Of a stretch of 64,000 nt of DNA, positions 8,411-16,825 are shown one piece after another. The notes beneath the pieces were generated by a model that saw only the letters and a program-made list of their open reading frames with translations, searched no databases and was not told where the DNA came from. The DNA is from Lachnospiraceae bacterium (GTDB taxonomy: Bacteria; Bacillota; Clostridia; Lachnospirales; Lachnospiraceae). The position numbers and the translations under genes were made by a program. Location of the stretch: positions 1-64,000 of the forward strand of contig JAKSRY010000011.1 of assembly GCA_024403415.1 (NCBI GenBank), given 5' to 3'. Every line of letters begins with the position of its first letter. The first letter of the stretch is position 1.

Positions 8411-9364
8411 ATGTTGAACAAAAAATCGTTAATGATGCTTTCAGCCTTTGCGATACTTATTTTTCATTTATGGGTTAATCTCTCATATCCGATGAGTAGG
8501 GCTGAGGGCTTTCTAACTAAAACTACATATTGGGGAGTGGATATATTTTTCTTTTTGTCTGCCTATTCGATTGGAGGAAGAAAAGTAGAAAAGTATGGAA
8601 GTTTCATTCTTGGGCGAATAAAGCAGGTGTATGTCAAATATATTATTTTTGCCATCATCGCCTGTATATATGCAAAATGGCCACTGATACGATTGTTTAA
8701 GGTGATTTTTGCAGTTGAGTTTTTGGAAAAGGGTGGAGGAAGCTTTTTGTGGTTTTTGCCTGGAATTATGCTGGTATATATTTTCCTTCCGATATATCAA
8801 AAACTGGACATAAAGAATAGAAAACTTACATTGTTATCAGCCGTGGCAGTCTGGCTCCTGGTTGCATTCCTTTTTACCTACTGTACGAAATATCATACAC
8901 TTTTTATATTTTGGAACAGAGTCCCGATTATTCTGACAGGTTTTTATCTGGGGCAAAGTGAGAAGTTTAAGTCCCTGCTTAACAGGAAGATTGCCAGAGT
9001 ATTGACGGGTGTTGGATTGCTGATAATCGGATATGTGCTGCTTTATTATTTTGGATACAGACCACAGCTGCAGACTCCGATTAAGGATATGTTTTATCTT
9101 ATGGCAATACCGGCAGACCTTGGAATAATTCTGCTTGTAGGTATGATACCGGAGTTTAAGGCGATCAGATGGATTGGGAATGCAACTCTTGAAATGTATG
9201 CTCTTCAGATGATTTTTGGATACAGAATTATGAATATTCTTATCAAAGCAGATATTAATGCGATGCTGATAAATATATGCACTATGATTATTATTATCCT
9301 GCCTGCGATTGTTTTTAGTTTCTTTTATAGGAAATGTCTTAGGGTAATTGGCTTTGAGAAATAA
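8411..9364 (+). CDS. Acyltransferase-3 family membrane protein
   Basis: The product (317 residues from ATG 8411) is a ten-helix-type integral membrane acyltransferase of the OafA/WecH class. It has the conserved early His (FHLW) and the GVDIFFFLSAYSIGG motif after the second segment. Such enzymes O-acetylate sugars or other surface molecules using cytoplasmic acyl donors. A TTG at 8396 in the same frame would overlap the lipoprotein gene by 8 bp; neither start has a strong ribosome site. Its coupling to the lipoprotein suggests a joint cell-envelope role, which is inference. Confidence 0.8.
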   Translation: MLNKKSLMMLSAFAILIFHLWVNLSYPMSRAEGFLTKTTYWGVDIFFFLSAYSIGGRKVEKYGSFILGRIKQVYVKYIIFAIIACIYAKWPLIRLFKVIFAVEFLEKGGGSFLWFLPGIMLVYIFLPIYQKLDIKNRKLTLLSAVAVWLLVAFLFTYCTKYHTLFIFWNRVPIILTGFYLGQSEKFKSLLNRKIARVLTGVGLLIIGYVLLYYFGYRPQLQTPIKDMFYLMAIPADLGIILLVGMIPEFKAIRWIGNATLEMYALQMIFGYRIMNILIKADINAMLINICTMIIIILPAIVFSFFYRKCLRVIGFEK

Positions 9365-9394
9365 AATTATGTCAACTATTTTCTTGTTTTACTA

Positions 9395-9424
9395 TTGACA
9401 TGTAACCACAATATATTGTATAGT
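9395..9424 (+). promoter_or_regulatory. Promoter of the three-repeat secreted protein
   Basis: TTGACA at 9395-9400, an 18-bp spacer, then TATAGT at 9419-9424. A transcript would start about 40 nt before the gene. Confidence 0.6.
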
Positions 9425-9471
9425 TTTGTCGTAACAAATGTTATGTTAATCTAATTACAAGGGTGATTATT

Positions 9472-10260
9472 ATGAAGAAAATATTGTCAGTTATATTGGT
9501 TGCAGCGCTTGTTGTGCTTGCTGCTCTGACCACAGGTGCGGTAAATGCAAAAGCGGATAATATTAAAGTTACAGGTACTGTAGAAGCAGGAACGACCACA
9601 AGCCTTATCAAGCTTAATACTTCAGGCGGTATTATGGAAATAAAGATTGATGGTGATACGGATATGAGTGGATGTAAGAGTCTGCTGCCGGGCCAGAGTC
9701 TTAATATTGATATCAAATATGGTCAGGATGCTTTCTGGCATGCAGTTAAGGTAAACGAAGCAGGAAAATCTCTTGCAGTTACAATTGACACATCAAATGT
9801 AAACACTGTTTATGGTATAATTAAGTCAGTTAAGTCTACAGATACTTTAGAGATTCAGCTTGATAAGGGAGATATGCTGCTTAAACTTGATCCTACTACT
9901 GATTATAGCAGGTTATCTTTACTGATGCTTGGTAAGACATATGAGATTAAGGTAGCACGTGGTTCTGATGCTTATATGCATGCAGTTTCAATGGCAGATA
10001 CCAATTACAGTATATCAACAGGATATACTGCTCAGACTACAACTGTAGCTGCTCCAACGCTTGAAGCAACAAACACTGTTACCGGTACTGTTGGTGATAA
10101 ATCAAACAGTGATATCATTTATTTATCAACAGCTCAGGGTGAAATTCAGCTCAAGCTTGATTACCTGACTAAGAGTTATGTTCTCTACAGGGGACAGAAG
10201 ATTACTGCAAAGATAGGCTGTAAAGACGGATATTGGCACGCAGTAACAATTACTTATTAA
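9472..10260 (+). CDS. Secreted protein with three beta-rich repeats
   Basis: The 262-residue product has a signal peptide (MKKILSVILVAALVVLAALT, cleaved after an Ala near residue 28) and then three related units of about 80 residues. Each opens with V-x-G-x-(V/I) (near residues 33, 107 and 200), continues with alternating strands, and closes with an aromatic HAV signature: FWHAV, YMHAV and YWHAV near residues 87, 167 and 253. The regular strands suggest small beta-barrels or an OB-like fold. I do not recognise the family and assign no function. The frame is open from GTG 9463, but AAGGGTG at 9459-9465 fits ATG 9472. It has its own promoter and terminator, so it is monocistronic. Confidence 0.75.
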   Translation: MKKILSVILVAALVVLAALTTGAVNAKADNIKVTGTVEAGTTTSLIKLNTSGGIMEIKIDGDTDMSGCKSLLPGQSLNIDIKYGQDAFWHAVKVNEAGKSLAVTIDTSNVNTVYGIIKSVKSTDTLEIQLDKGDMLLKLDPTTDYSRLSLLMLGKTYEIKVARGSDAYMHAVSMADTNYSISTGYTAQTTTVAAPTLEATNTVTGTVGDKSNSDIIYLSTAQGEIQLKLDYLTKSYVLYRGQKITAKIGCKDGYWHAVTITY

Positions 10261-10275
10261 TTAAGATGAGTTTTG

Positions 10276-10306
10276 GGGCCGGGTGAGTAATCATCCGGCC
10301 CTTTGT
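10276..10306 (+). terminator. Rho-independent terminator after the three-repeat protein
   Basis: Arms GGGCCGGGTGA (10276-10286) and TCATCCGGCCC (10291-10301) pair over 11 positions with one G-T wobble and a GTAA loop, followed by TTTGTT. It starts 16 bp after the stop at 10260. Confidence 0.8.
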
Positions 10307-10321
10307 TATGGGAATAAACTT

Positions 10322-11674
10322 ATGAAAATTTTTTCAAACAGTAAAGACAGAATCAGTGACACAATAAAAATGGCATGGCCCGCTGTGGTAGAGTCATTTT
10401 TTGTTGCTGCAGCAGGATTGATTGACTCTTTTATGGTTTCGTCAATGGGTCCGGAGTCAGTTGCGGCAGTTGGACTTACCACACAGCCTAAATTTGTCGG
10501 TCTTTCTTTATTTTTTGCAATAAATATCGCCGTGTCGGCACTGGTTGCAAGACGCCGTGGTGAAAAGGATGTAAAAGAAGCCAACCACATAATGATAACA
10601 GCAATTATGACAGTCATTATTGCAGCCGTGGCTATCAGCATTTTGTGCGTATTTTTGGCAGGTCCGTTCATCAGATTGTGCGGTTCTACGGATGAAACGC
10701 ATGATCTGGCTGTTCTTTATTTTAGAATAATCATGGGCGGAATGATTTTTAACTGTCTGCAGATGGTTATAAACTCAGCTCAGAGAGGGGCAGGCAATAC
10801 CAAAATAACGATGCGTACGAATATTACTTCAAGCATCGTTAATGTGTTATTCAATTACCTTCTTATAAATGGAAATTGGGGATTTCCCAAACTTGGAATG
10901 ACTGGTGCGGCACTTGCAACGGTAATTGGAACTGTTGTTGCAAGTATTATGAGTATTATCTCTATAATGAAGAAGGATAACTTTGTCAGCATTCCATATA
11001 TTCTGAAAAATAAAATCAAGCCAAAGTGGAAGTCTTTTACAAGTATTTTGAGACTTGGCTATTCTGTATTCTTTGAGCAGATTCTTATGCGTGTGGGATT
11101 TATGATGACCGCAATTATGGCAGCAGATAAAGGAACCTATGCGATGGCGGCACATCAGGTTGGTATGAATATTATGGGTTTGACCTTCTCGTTTGGAGAT
11201 GGACTACAATCGGCTGCGGTTGCGCTTATCGGGCGTTCACTTGGCGAGGGAGATCCGGATAAGGCTAAGGAATACGGCGGTATATGTAAAAAGTTTGCCA
11301 TAATAATAGCGCTGATACTTTCAGTATTATATTATTTTGGCGCGAATCCAATGATGAGTATGTTCTTTGATGAAAAAGAAATAGTTGATATTGGCGTAAG
11401 CATAATGAGAGTCATTATTTTTGTTGTTCTTTTCCAGGTAATTCAGGTTGTATACATGGGCTGCCTGAGAGGTGCCGGAGATACTCTTTATACTGCGATA
11501 GCTTCCACGATAAGTGTGACTATAATAAGGACTGCAGTTTCTTATATCTTTGGATATATAGTCGGATGGGGAATTGTTGGAATATGGCTTGGAGTCCTTG
11601 CCGATCAGGTATCAAGATTTGCTTTTGGAACAATAAGATTTAAGCAGGGAAAATGGGTTAATATAAAGATATAG
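10322..11674 (+). CDS. MATE-family efflux transporter (second copy)
   Basis: A 450-residue, twelve-helix-type MATE transporter that differs clearly from the copy at 2274. It opens IKMAWPAVVESFFVAAAGLIDSF and carries the NSAQRGAGNTK and GCLRGAGDT loops seen in NorM/DinF-type members, one in each half. It should export organic cations or toxins in exchange for sodium or protons; the substrate is unknown. A GTG at 10283 is in frame but lies inside the upstream terminator hairpin, so I chose ATG 10322, which follows TGGGAATAAACTT. No promoter is obvious in the short gap after the terminator. Confidence 0.9.
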   Translation: MKIFSNSKDRISDTIKMAWPAVVESFFVAAAGLIDSFMVSSMGPESVAAVGLTTQPKFVGLSLFFAINIAVSALVARRRGEKDVKEANHIMITAIMTVIIAAVAISILCVFLAGPFIRLCGSTDETHDLAVLYFRIIMGGMIFNCLQMVINSAQRGAGNTKITMRTNITSSIVNVLFNYLLINGNWGFPKLGMTGAALATVIGTVVASIMSIISIMKKDNFVSIPYILKNKIKPKWKSFTSILRLGYSVFFEQILMRVGFMMTAIMAADKGTYAMAAHQVGMNIMGLTFSFGDGLQSAAVALIGRSLGEGDPDKAKEYGGICKKFAIIIALILSVLYYFGANPMMSMFFDEKEIVDIGVSIMRVIIFVVLFQVIQVVYMGCLRGAGDTLYTAIASTISVTIIRTAVSYIFGYIVGWGIVGIWLGVLADQVSRFAFGTIRFKQGKWVNIKI

Positions 11675-11712
11675 TTTGGTGATATTCGGTGTGTTTAGTG
11701 CAGTTCATTGTC

Positions 11713-11741
11713 TTGAAATGAGTGTATTTTTCGGATATGAT
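11713..11741 (+). promoter_or_regulatory. Promoter of the antiporter/O-acylation unit
   Basis: TTGAAA (11713-11718), a 17-bp spacer and TATGAT (11736-11741) stand about 50 bp before the antiporter start. Confidence 0.6.
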
Positions 11742-11789
11742 TACAGAGGATATAATTTAACTCATTGTATTATGAAAGAGGTGTCATAA

Positions 11790-12830
11790 ATGACAGGAAG
11801 TAATATGATTATAGCAGTTTTGCTTTTTATAGTTGGTCTTGTATGCCTTATTAAAGGTGGCGACTGGTTCGTGGATGGGGCAACGGGAATTGCCAAGAAG
11901 TTCAATATACCGGATATAATTATCGGAGCGACGGTTGTATCGATCGGAACAACCCTGCCGGAGGTAATGGTATCTGCTTCATCAGCTCTTAAAGGTTCCG
12001 GCCAGATGGCGTTTGGTAATGCAATAGGATCCATTATCTGTAATACGGCTCTTGTTCTTGCAATTACAATTGCATTTAAGCCTTCAAAGTGTGAAAGAAA
12101 GCCGCTTATCGTTCCGGTTACGGCATTTTTCATAGCAGCATTATTTTATGCAGGTGTTGCATATACAACAGGTAATTTTTCAAGACCGGTCGGTATAATT
12201 CTTCTGCTGATTTTTGTAGCATATATGGCAATTGTCATAGTTAATGCCATGAAAGATATGAAGTCCGGTAAAAATGCAAAAGAAGCGGTAGCGGAACCCG
12301 CTAAGGAAGAGGCAGAGAAGGAAAAAGAAAAGCCGGTCTGGCTTATGATAGTACTGCTTATAATTGGTGCTGCTCTTATTGCTGTCGGCGCGCGTCTCCT
12401 TGTAGATAATGGTATATACATTGCCGGAGAACTTGGTGTTCCGGAGTCGGTAATAGCATTAACCTTTGTTGCTCTCGGTACTTCGCTTCCGGAATTGGTT
12501 ACAGCGATAACCGCACTTGCAAAAGGACACGCATCGCTTTCTCTTGGAAATGTTATCGGTGCCAATCTGTTTAATATAGTTTTGGTTTCGGGATTTTCGG
12601 TTCTGCTTGGACCATTCAGCTTTGAAAATGCAGGTTTTTCGAAGATAAACGTTGGCGGACACGAGGTGTTCTCATCTTTGCTTGTTGATACACCGCTTAT
12701 GCTGATTGTAATGCTTATACTGACAATTCCGGCAATAGTTAAACAGAAATTATCAAGAGCACAGGGTATTATTCTGTTGTGCTTATATGTAGGATTTTTG
12801 GTATTCCAGTTTGTGACTGCTGCTGCATAA
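11790..12830 (+). CDS. CaCA-family calcium/sodium-type antiporter (YrbG-like)
   Basis: The 346-residue protein shows the two inverted alpha repeats of the cation/calcium exchanger superfamily. The first is VVSIGTTLPEVMVSASSA followed by GNAIGSIICN; the second is FVALGTSLPELVTAITAL followed by GNVIGANLFN. The Glu and Asn residues in these repeats bind the cations. Ten hydrophobic segments are divided by a charged Lys/Glu-rich cytoplasmic loop near residues 150-185. It exchanges calcium (or another cation) for sodium or protons in the membrane. GAGGTG precedes ATG 11790. The MBOAT gene begins 19 bp after its stop, so the two share the promoter at 11713. Confidence 0.92.
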   Translation: MTGSNMIIAVLLFIVGLVCLIKGGDWFVDGATGIAKKFNIPDIIIGATVVSIGTTLPEVMVSASSALKGSGQMAFGNAIGSIICNTALVLAITIAFKPSKCERKPLIVPVTAFFIAALFYAGVAYTTGNFSRPVGIILLLIFVAYMAIVIVNAMKDMKSGKNAKEAVAEPAKEEAEKEKEKPVWLMIVLLIIGAALIAVGARLLVDNGIYIAGELGVPESVIALTFVALGTSLPELVTAITALAKGHASLSLGNVIGANLFNIVLVSGFSVLLGPFSFENAGFSKINVGGHEVFSSLLVDTPLMLIVMLILTIPAIVKQKLSRAQGIILLCLYVGFLVFQFVTAAA

Positions 12831-12849
12831 TATCCGGAGTTGCTGATTT

Positions 12850-14247
12850 ATGATATTGAACTTGATTTCAATTTTATATTTGATTTTAGTGTGTCTGGGG
12901 TTCTGGGTGGCTCCGGGCAGAATAAGACCCGCACTCCTTACGATTGCGGGTTATATTTATGTATTTATATTGGATATTCCGGCGGGAGTGACACTTGTTG
13001 TGACTTCACTGCTAGTGTATCTTAGCGCTTTGGCTATCGAAAAAATGAAAAGCAAAAAGCAAATTCATAAGGCTAAGGCAATCTTTATATTTACCATTGT
13101 GCTTATTGTTGCCGCAATGATTGTGCAGAAAATACCTGCGATGTCTTTTGTTGCGATGATAGGTTTTTCTTTTTACGGGTTTTCGGCAATATCATATCTT
13201 GCAGATGTTCTTAAAGCTGATATCAGGGCGGATAAAAATATAATCGCTGTTCTGTTGTTTCTTTCATATTTCCCCAAATTTATCAGTGGTCCAATAGAAA
13301 GAAAAGGCCATTTTGATGCAGAAGTGAAGAAGGCTGAAAAGTTAAAATTCTTCGATACAAAAAGGCTTTCAAACGCACTGATGTTTATTATTGTTGGCGC
13401 ATTCATGAAGATTGTCATAGCAGACAGACTGAATATTTATACAACGGATATATTTAACGGCTATGATGTATATGAAACACTTGGACTGCTGTTTGGTTCT
13501 CTTTCCTATACAATACAGATTTATGCTGATTTTGCGGGATATTCATATATAGCAGTAGGCGTATCGCTTTTGTTTGGCATTGGCATTAATAAGAATTTTG
13601 ATACTCCGTATATGGCAGCCAATATAACAGAATTCTGGAGAAGGTGGCATATTTCACTCAGTAATTTTCTAAAGGACTACATATACATTCCGCTTGGAGG
13701 ATCACGAAAGGGAAATCTTAGGAGATATATTAATGTAGGAATTGTATTTTTGTGCTGTGGAATATGGCATGGATATGGTCTGAGCTTCATTATCTGGGGA
13801 GGCCTTCATGCGGCGTATTCTGTTTTAGACAATATTCTTAAGGACAAAAATATAAGCAGGCTAAGGTCCGGGGCTGTCGGAAGGGTATTAACATTTCTTG
13901 CCGTATCATTTGCATGGATATTCTTCAGGGCACCATCAACAACTGAAGGCCTGAGATTTCTTAAAACAATGTTCACTGCGGGAATCGACTTTAAGGCTTT
14001 TACGGGCAGATTTCTTGCAGACAGGAGAAATATTACCGAAATGGTGATTGTTCTCATGACAATTATTGTAATTTTTACAGCAGACTATATATGTTACAGA
14101 AGAAAGCAGATATTACCTGAACTTTTACAGTCAAAGGGTACATTTGCAAAATGTGCTGCAGTATATATTGTTATAGTTCTTATTGTAGTTATAGGTGTTT
14201 ATGGGCCGGAATTCAATTCGGCGAATTACATTTATATGCAGTTTTAA
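12850..14247 (+). CDS. MBOAT-family O-acyltransferase (AlgI/DltB-like)
   Basis: This 465-residue polytopic enzyme has the MBOAT hallmarks: FISGPIERKGHF near residue 140, FWRRWHISLSNFLKDY with its conserved His, the YIPLGGSRKG loop, and the second catalytic His in GIWHGYGLSF. AlgI and DltB relatives move acetyl or D-alanyl groups across the membrane onto surface polymers. The next gene encodes an SGNH-type extracytoplasmic partner, 6 bp downstream of the stop, so together they probably acylate an exopolysaccharide or wall polymer. No dltA or dltC homologue is nearby, which favours acetate over D-alanine. Substrate is unknown. Confidence 0.92.
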   Translation: MILNLISILYLILVCLGFWVAPGRIRPALLTIAGYIYVFILDIPAGVTLVVTSLLVYLSALAIEKMKSKKQIHKAKAIFIFTIVLIVAAMIVQKIPAMSFVAMIGFSFYGFSAISYLADVLKADIRADKNIIAVLLFLSYFPKFISGPIERKGHFDAEVKKAEKLKFFDTKRLSNALMFIIVGAFMKIVIADRLNIYTTDIFNGYDVYETLGLLFGSLSYTIQIYADFAGYSYIAVGVSLLFGIGINKNFDTPYMAANITEFWRRWHISLSNFLKDYIYIPLGGSRKGNLRRYINVGIVFLCCGIWHGYGLSFIIWGGLHAAYSVLDNILKDKNISRLRSGAVGRVLTFLAVSFAWIFFRAPSTTEGLRFLKTMFTAGIDFKAFTGRFLADRRNITEMVIVLMTIIVIFTADYICYRRKQILPELLQSKGTFAKCAAVYIVIVLIVVIGVYGPEFNSANYIYMQF

Positions 14248-14253
14248 TTGTTT

Positions 14254-15222
14254 ATGAAGAAAAAGATACCGGTTTTATTTACAATTATTATATTGATACT
14301 TACGGTAATGATTTTGGATGCTTTGCTGGTACCAAAGACAGAGGATGGAATACGACAGGCAAAGTGTTTTTATGAGCAACCTGAAAATTCTATCGATGTA
14401 GCTTTTATGGGCTCAAGTCACATTCACTGTAACATTAATCCTTATGAACTTTATGAGCAGTTCGGAATTGCTTCTTATGATTTCAGTGCGGCAGAGCAGC
14501 CCTTATGGATAACCTACTATTATGTGCTCGAACTTCTTAAATATCAGCACCCAAAGGTTATTGTTCTGGATATGTATGCTCCTGCACGATTTAGGGATGA
14601 CTATCAGTACAGATGGCTTAATGATAATCTTGCAGGACTTAAACTTTCAAAAAATAAGCTGGATATACTTGAGGTTGCCGCCGAACCCGACAGAAGAGGG
14701 GACTATTTCCCGGCAATTACCTTTTACCATACAAGGTATAAGGAAATCGGTATGGCAGACATTAAAGCATTGTTTGAAAGCAGTGCCGATAAGGAAAAAT
14801 ATAAAGGCTATACACCTTATGAAAATGTTTCTCCACAAGAACGCCCTGCATTAGATATGGATTCAATACGCGCCCTCACATCAAAATCAGAGGAATATCT
14901 GAACAAAATTATAGAGCTTACAAAGAGTGAGGGAATTGAATTATATCTTCTGGCTACACCATATCCTGTGAAGCCGGAGGAGCAGGCAAGCTATAATTAC
15001 ATTAGTGAATTGGCCGATAAGGCAGGCATTATTTTTGATAATACTAACTTAAAATATGATTCCATAGGGATAGATTTTGACGAAGATTTCAGTGACTTTT
15101 CACATCTTAATGTTAAAGGCAGTCACAAGTTTACGGAATATATTGGCAAGGAACTTCTGATTCATTATGATCTGCCTGACAGACGAGGTATGGAAGGTTG
15201 GGAATCCTGGGAAAATAGATAG
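14254..15222 (+). CDS. SGNH-hydrolase-like partner of the MBOAT enzyme
   Basis: A 322-residue protein with an N-terminal signal anchor (residues 5-25) and an extracytoplasmic SGNH-like domain. FMGSSHIHCNINP near residue 49 carries the block-I Ser, and DFSHLNVKGSHKF near the C-terminus supplies the Asp and His of the catalytic triad. This arrangement recalls AlgJ/AlgX and DltD, which complete O-acylation outside the membrane. It starts at ATG 14254 (or TTG 14248), right after the MBOAT stop, so translation is probably coupled. No terminator is visible behind it. Confidence 0.82.
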   Translation: MKKKIPVLFTIIILILTVMILDALLVPKTEDGIRQAKCFYEQPENSIDVAFMGSSHIHCNINPYELYEQFGIASYDFSAAEQPLWITYYYVLELLKYQHPKVIVLDMYAPARFRDDYQYRWLNDNLAGLKLSKNKLDILEVAAEPDRRGDYFPAITFYHTRYKEIGMADIKALFESSADKEKYKGYTPYENVSPQERPALDMDSIRALTSKSEEYLNKIIELTKSEGIELYLLATPYPVKPEEQASYNYISELADKAGIIFDNTNLKYDSIGIDFDEDFSDFSHLNVKGSHKFTEYIGKELLIHYDLPDRRGMEGWESWENR

Positions 15223-15242
15223 GGTATACCTCTCCTTTTTCC

Positions 15243-15271
15243 TTGATAGAATGTGGATATTTTAGTAAAAT
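15243..15271 (+). promoter_or_regulatory. Promoter of the CheX-like/CheY pair
   Basis: TTGATA (15243-15248), a 17-bp spacer and TAAAAT (15266-15271). The leader of about 55 nt can form a short hairpin (AGCGATG with CATCGTT, around 15281-15299) before the AGAGGA ribosome site. Confidence 0.6.
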
Positions 15272-15332
15272 ATATACGTTAGCGATGATAAGCATCGTTG
15301 ACAATCATTGTTGATAATCCAGAGGAATAAAA

Positions 15333-16220
15333 ATGATAGCGAATATTGTCGCAAATTATCTTGTTAATAAAGGGAAGATTTCTGTTGAACAGTACTCCCG
15401 GCTTTTTGACGAACTCACAAGAGTAAGGGCCAAGCTTGGACTTATTGCTGTGCATGAAGGCTTTATGACAGAATATCAGGCAGATTCCATTAATCTTCTT
15501 CAGTCAACAATCGACATGAGATTTGGCGATTTGGCAGTTGAGAAGGGACTGCTTACGGCAAGTCAGGTACAGGAACTTTTGAAGCATCAGGGAGATCCGT
15601 ATCTGTCACTGGCGCAGGCGCTTGAGAATATGGGCATCATGAAGCTTACGGATCTTGATCTTATGATGAAGAAATATCAGGCTGAGAATGAACTTTCATC
15701 TTCTAATCTTGAAGCCTTAAAATCAGATGAGATAGACAGAATTGTTCCTTTGTTTTTACCTCCGGATGCGGATGACTATGTAGATGTCATGCTTCTTGCG
15801 GTGAAAACTATCAGCAGATGCGTAGATGGAAATATAATACCCATTAAAGCATACTATACTGACAGATTAGAAGTTCAAAACGGTGCACTTCAGTTCGCAG
15901 ACGGCAATCCGTGTGTTACTATTGCAATGTGTGGTGATGGTAATTCACTTCTTAAAATGGCAAGCACTTATGGAAGAGAAGAGTTCCCCTGTGTGAATAT
16001 GGATGCCTTGGATGCAATTGCTGAGCTTATTAACTGTATTACAGGAATGTATGCTACAGCACTTAGTGCAAATCGAATTGATATGGAATTATATCCACCT
16101 GAATTTGATGATTCCGTTGAAAGCATTGGCGGGGCTGAGATGCTGGTGTTACCGCTTGTTGTTGGCAGCAAGTCTGTTAATTTGTGTGTATGTCTTGGTG
16201 AGAGACTGGAATTTGAATAG
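15333..16220 (+). CDS. MshEN-like repeat protein fused to a CheX-type phosphatase domain
   Basis: The 295-residue soluble protein has two parts. Residues 1-117 hold four tandem units whose key glycines (14, 43, 72, 101) are exactly 29 residues apart. Unit 3, RFGDLAVEKGLLTASQ, fits the MshEN/GspE-N motif RLGxxLVxxGxIxxxxLxxxLxxQ, which in other proteins binds cyclic-di-GMP. Residues from about 140 to 295 resemble CheX/CheC phosphatases and contain their E-x-x-N active-site signature (Glu231, Asn234). Members of that family dephosphorylate CheY-P. A cheY starts 9 bp downstream, a fitting substrate. Ligand binding by the repeats is inference. AGAGGA precedes ATG 15333. Confidence 0.75.
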   Translation: MIANIVANYLVNKGKISVEQYSRLFDELTRVRAKLGLIAVHEGFMTEYQADSINLLQSTIDMRFGDLAVEKGLLTASQVQELLKHQGDPYLSLAQALENMGIMKLTDLDLMMKKYQAENELSSSNLEALKSDEIDRIVPLFLPPDADDYVDVMLLAVKTISRCVDGNIIPIKAYYTDRLEVQNGALQFADGNPCVTIAMCGDGNSLLKMASTYGREEFPCVNMDALDAIAELINCITGMYATALSANRIDMELYPPEFDDSVESIGGAEMLVLPLVVGSKSVNLCVCLGERLEFE

Positions 16221-16229
16221 AGGTTTATT

Positions 16230-16589
16230 ATGGCAAAGATACTGATTGTTGATGATTCAAGAACTTCGAGAAGAATGTTAAGGGCTGTTCTTGAGGAAAT
16301 CGGATATACGGAAATAGAAGAAGCGGTTAATGGTGAAGACGGGTTTATCAAATATAAGGAAATTAAACCTGATCTTGTTACTATGGACATTACAATGCCA
16401 AAACTTGATGGAATTGAGGCTCTTGAACTCATTAAAAAGTATGATGCAGACGCGAAGGTTGTTATGATTTCGGCAGCAGGGCAAAGAGAAAAGATGTTCA
16501 AGGCAATTAAGTATGGAGCGGCAGAGTTTATCACTAAACCATATGAAAAGAATGAGGTCGAAAAGATTGTAAAAGGACTTTTAGATTAA
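16230..16589 (+). CDS. CheY-like single-domain response regulator
   Basis: A 119-residue receiver domain with every key residue: the acidic pair Asp8-Asp9, phospho-acceptor Asp53 (LVTMDITMP), Ser81 (VMISAAG) and Lys103 in FITKPY. There is no output domain, so it acts by protein contact, like CheY at the flagellar switch or another target. It follows the CheX-like gene by 9 bp and ends before a strong terminator, giving a two-gene unit of regulator and probable phosphatase. No kinase, receptor or flagellar gene is in the window, so its target is unknown. Confidence 0.93.
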   Translation: MAKILIVDDSRTSRRMLRAVLEEIGYTEIEEAVNGEDGFIKYKEIKPDLVTMDITMPKLDGIEALELIKKYDADAKVVMISAAGQREKMFKAIKYGAAEFITKPYEKNEVEKIVKGLLD

Positions 16590-16638
16590 TATAGTTTTTA
16601 GACATTGAAAATTATTTATTATATGTTAAATAGGAATG

Positions 16639-16669
16639 GGACATTATCATTTTGATAATGTCCTTTTTT
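16639..16669 (+). terminator. Rho-independent terminator after cheY
   Basis: GGACATTATCA (16639-16649) pairs perfectly with TGATAATGTCC (16653-16663) around a TTT loop, and is followed by six Ts. It separates the CheX/CheY unit from the giant gene. Confidence 0.9.
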
Positions 16670-16748
16670 GTGCATTTTTTATATTTTTACCACTCATAAA
16701 TTGTATAAATTATTGCAAAAAAGTAATGTTTTTAACTGATGATGGCGA

Positions 16749-16754
16749 TATAAT
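16749..16754 (+). promoter_or_regulatory. Possible -10 element of the giant gene
   Basis: A perfect TATAAT lies 72 bp before the preferred start. No -35 close to consensus is found at 16-18 bp upstream, so this is a weak call, though the terminator just upstream means a promoter must lie between 16670 and about 16800 if the gene is transcribed independently. Confidence 0.35.
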
Positions 16755-16825
16755 ACTTTGGTACTATGTTAGGGAGGGGGAAGGTGTACCCTTCTTACAT
16801 TTTAATTATAGTCGAGGACAAACAG

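Noticed and set aside
10283-10321. GTG 10283 as start of the second MATE gene
   Set aside because: It lies inside the terminator stem of the preceding gene; ATG 10322 gives a normal family N-terminus.
16766-16825. ATG 16766 as start of the giant gene
   Set aside because: No ribosome site precedes it; GAGGA or AGGGAGG support the inner starts.
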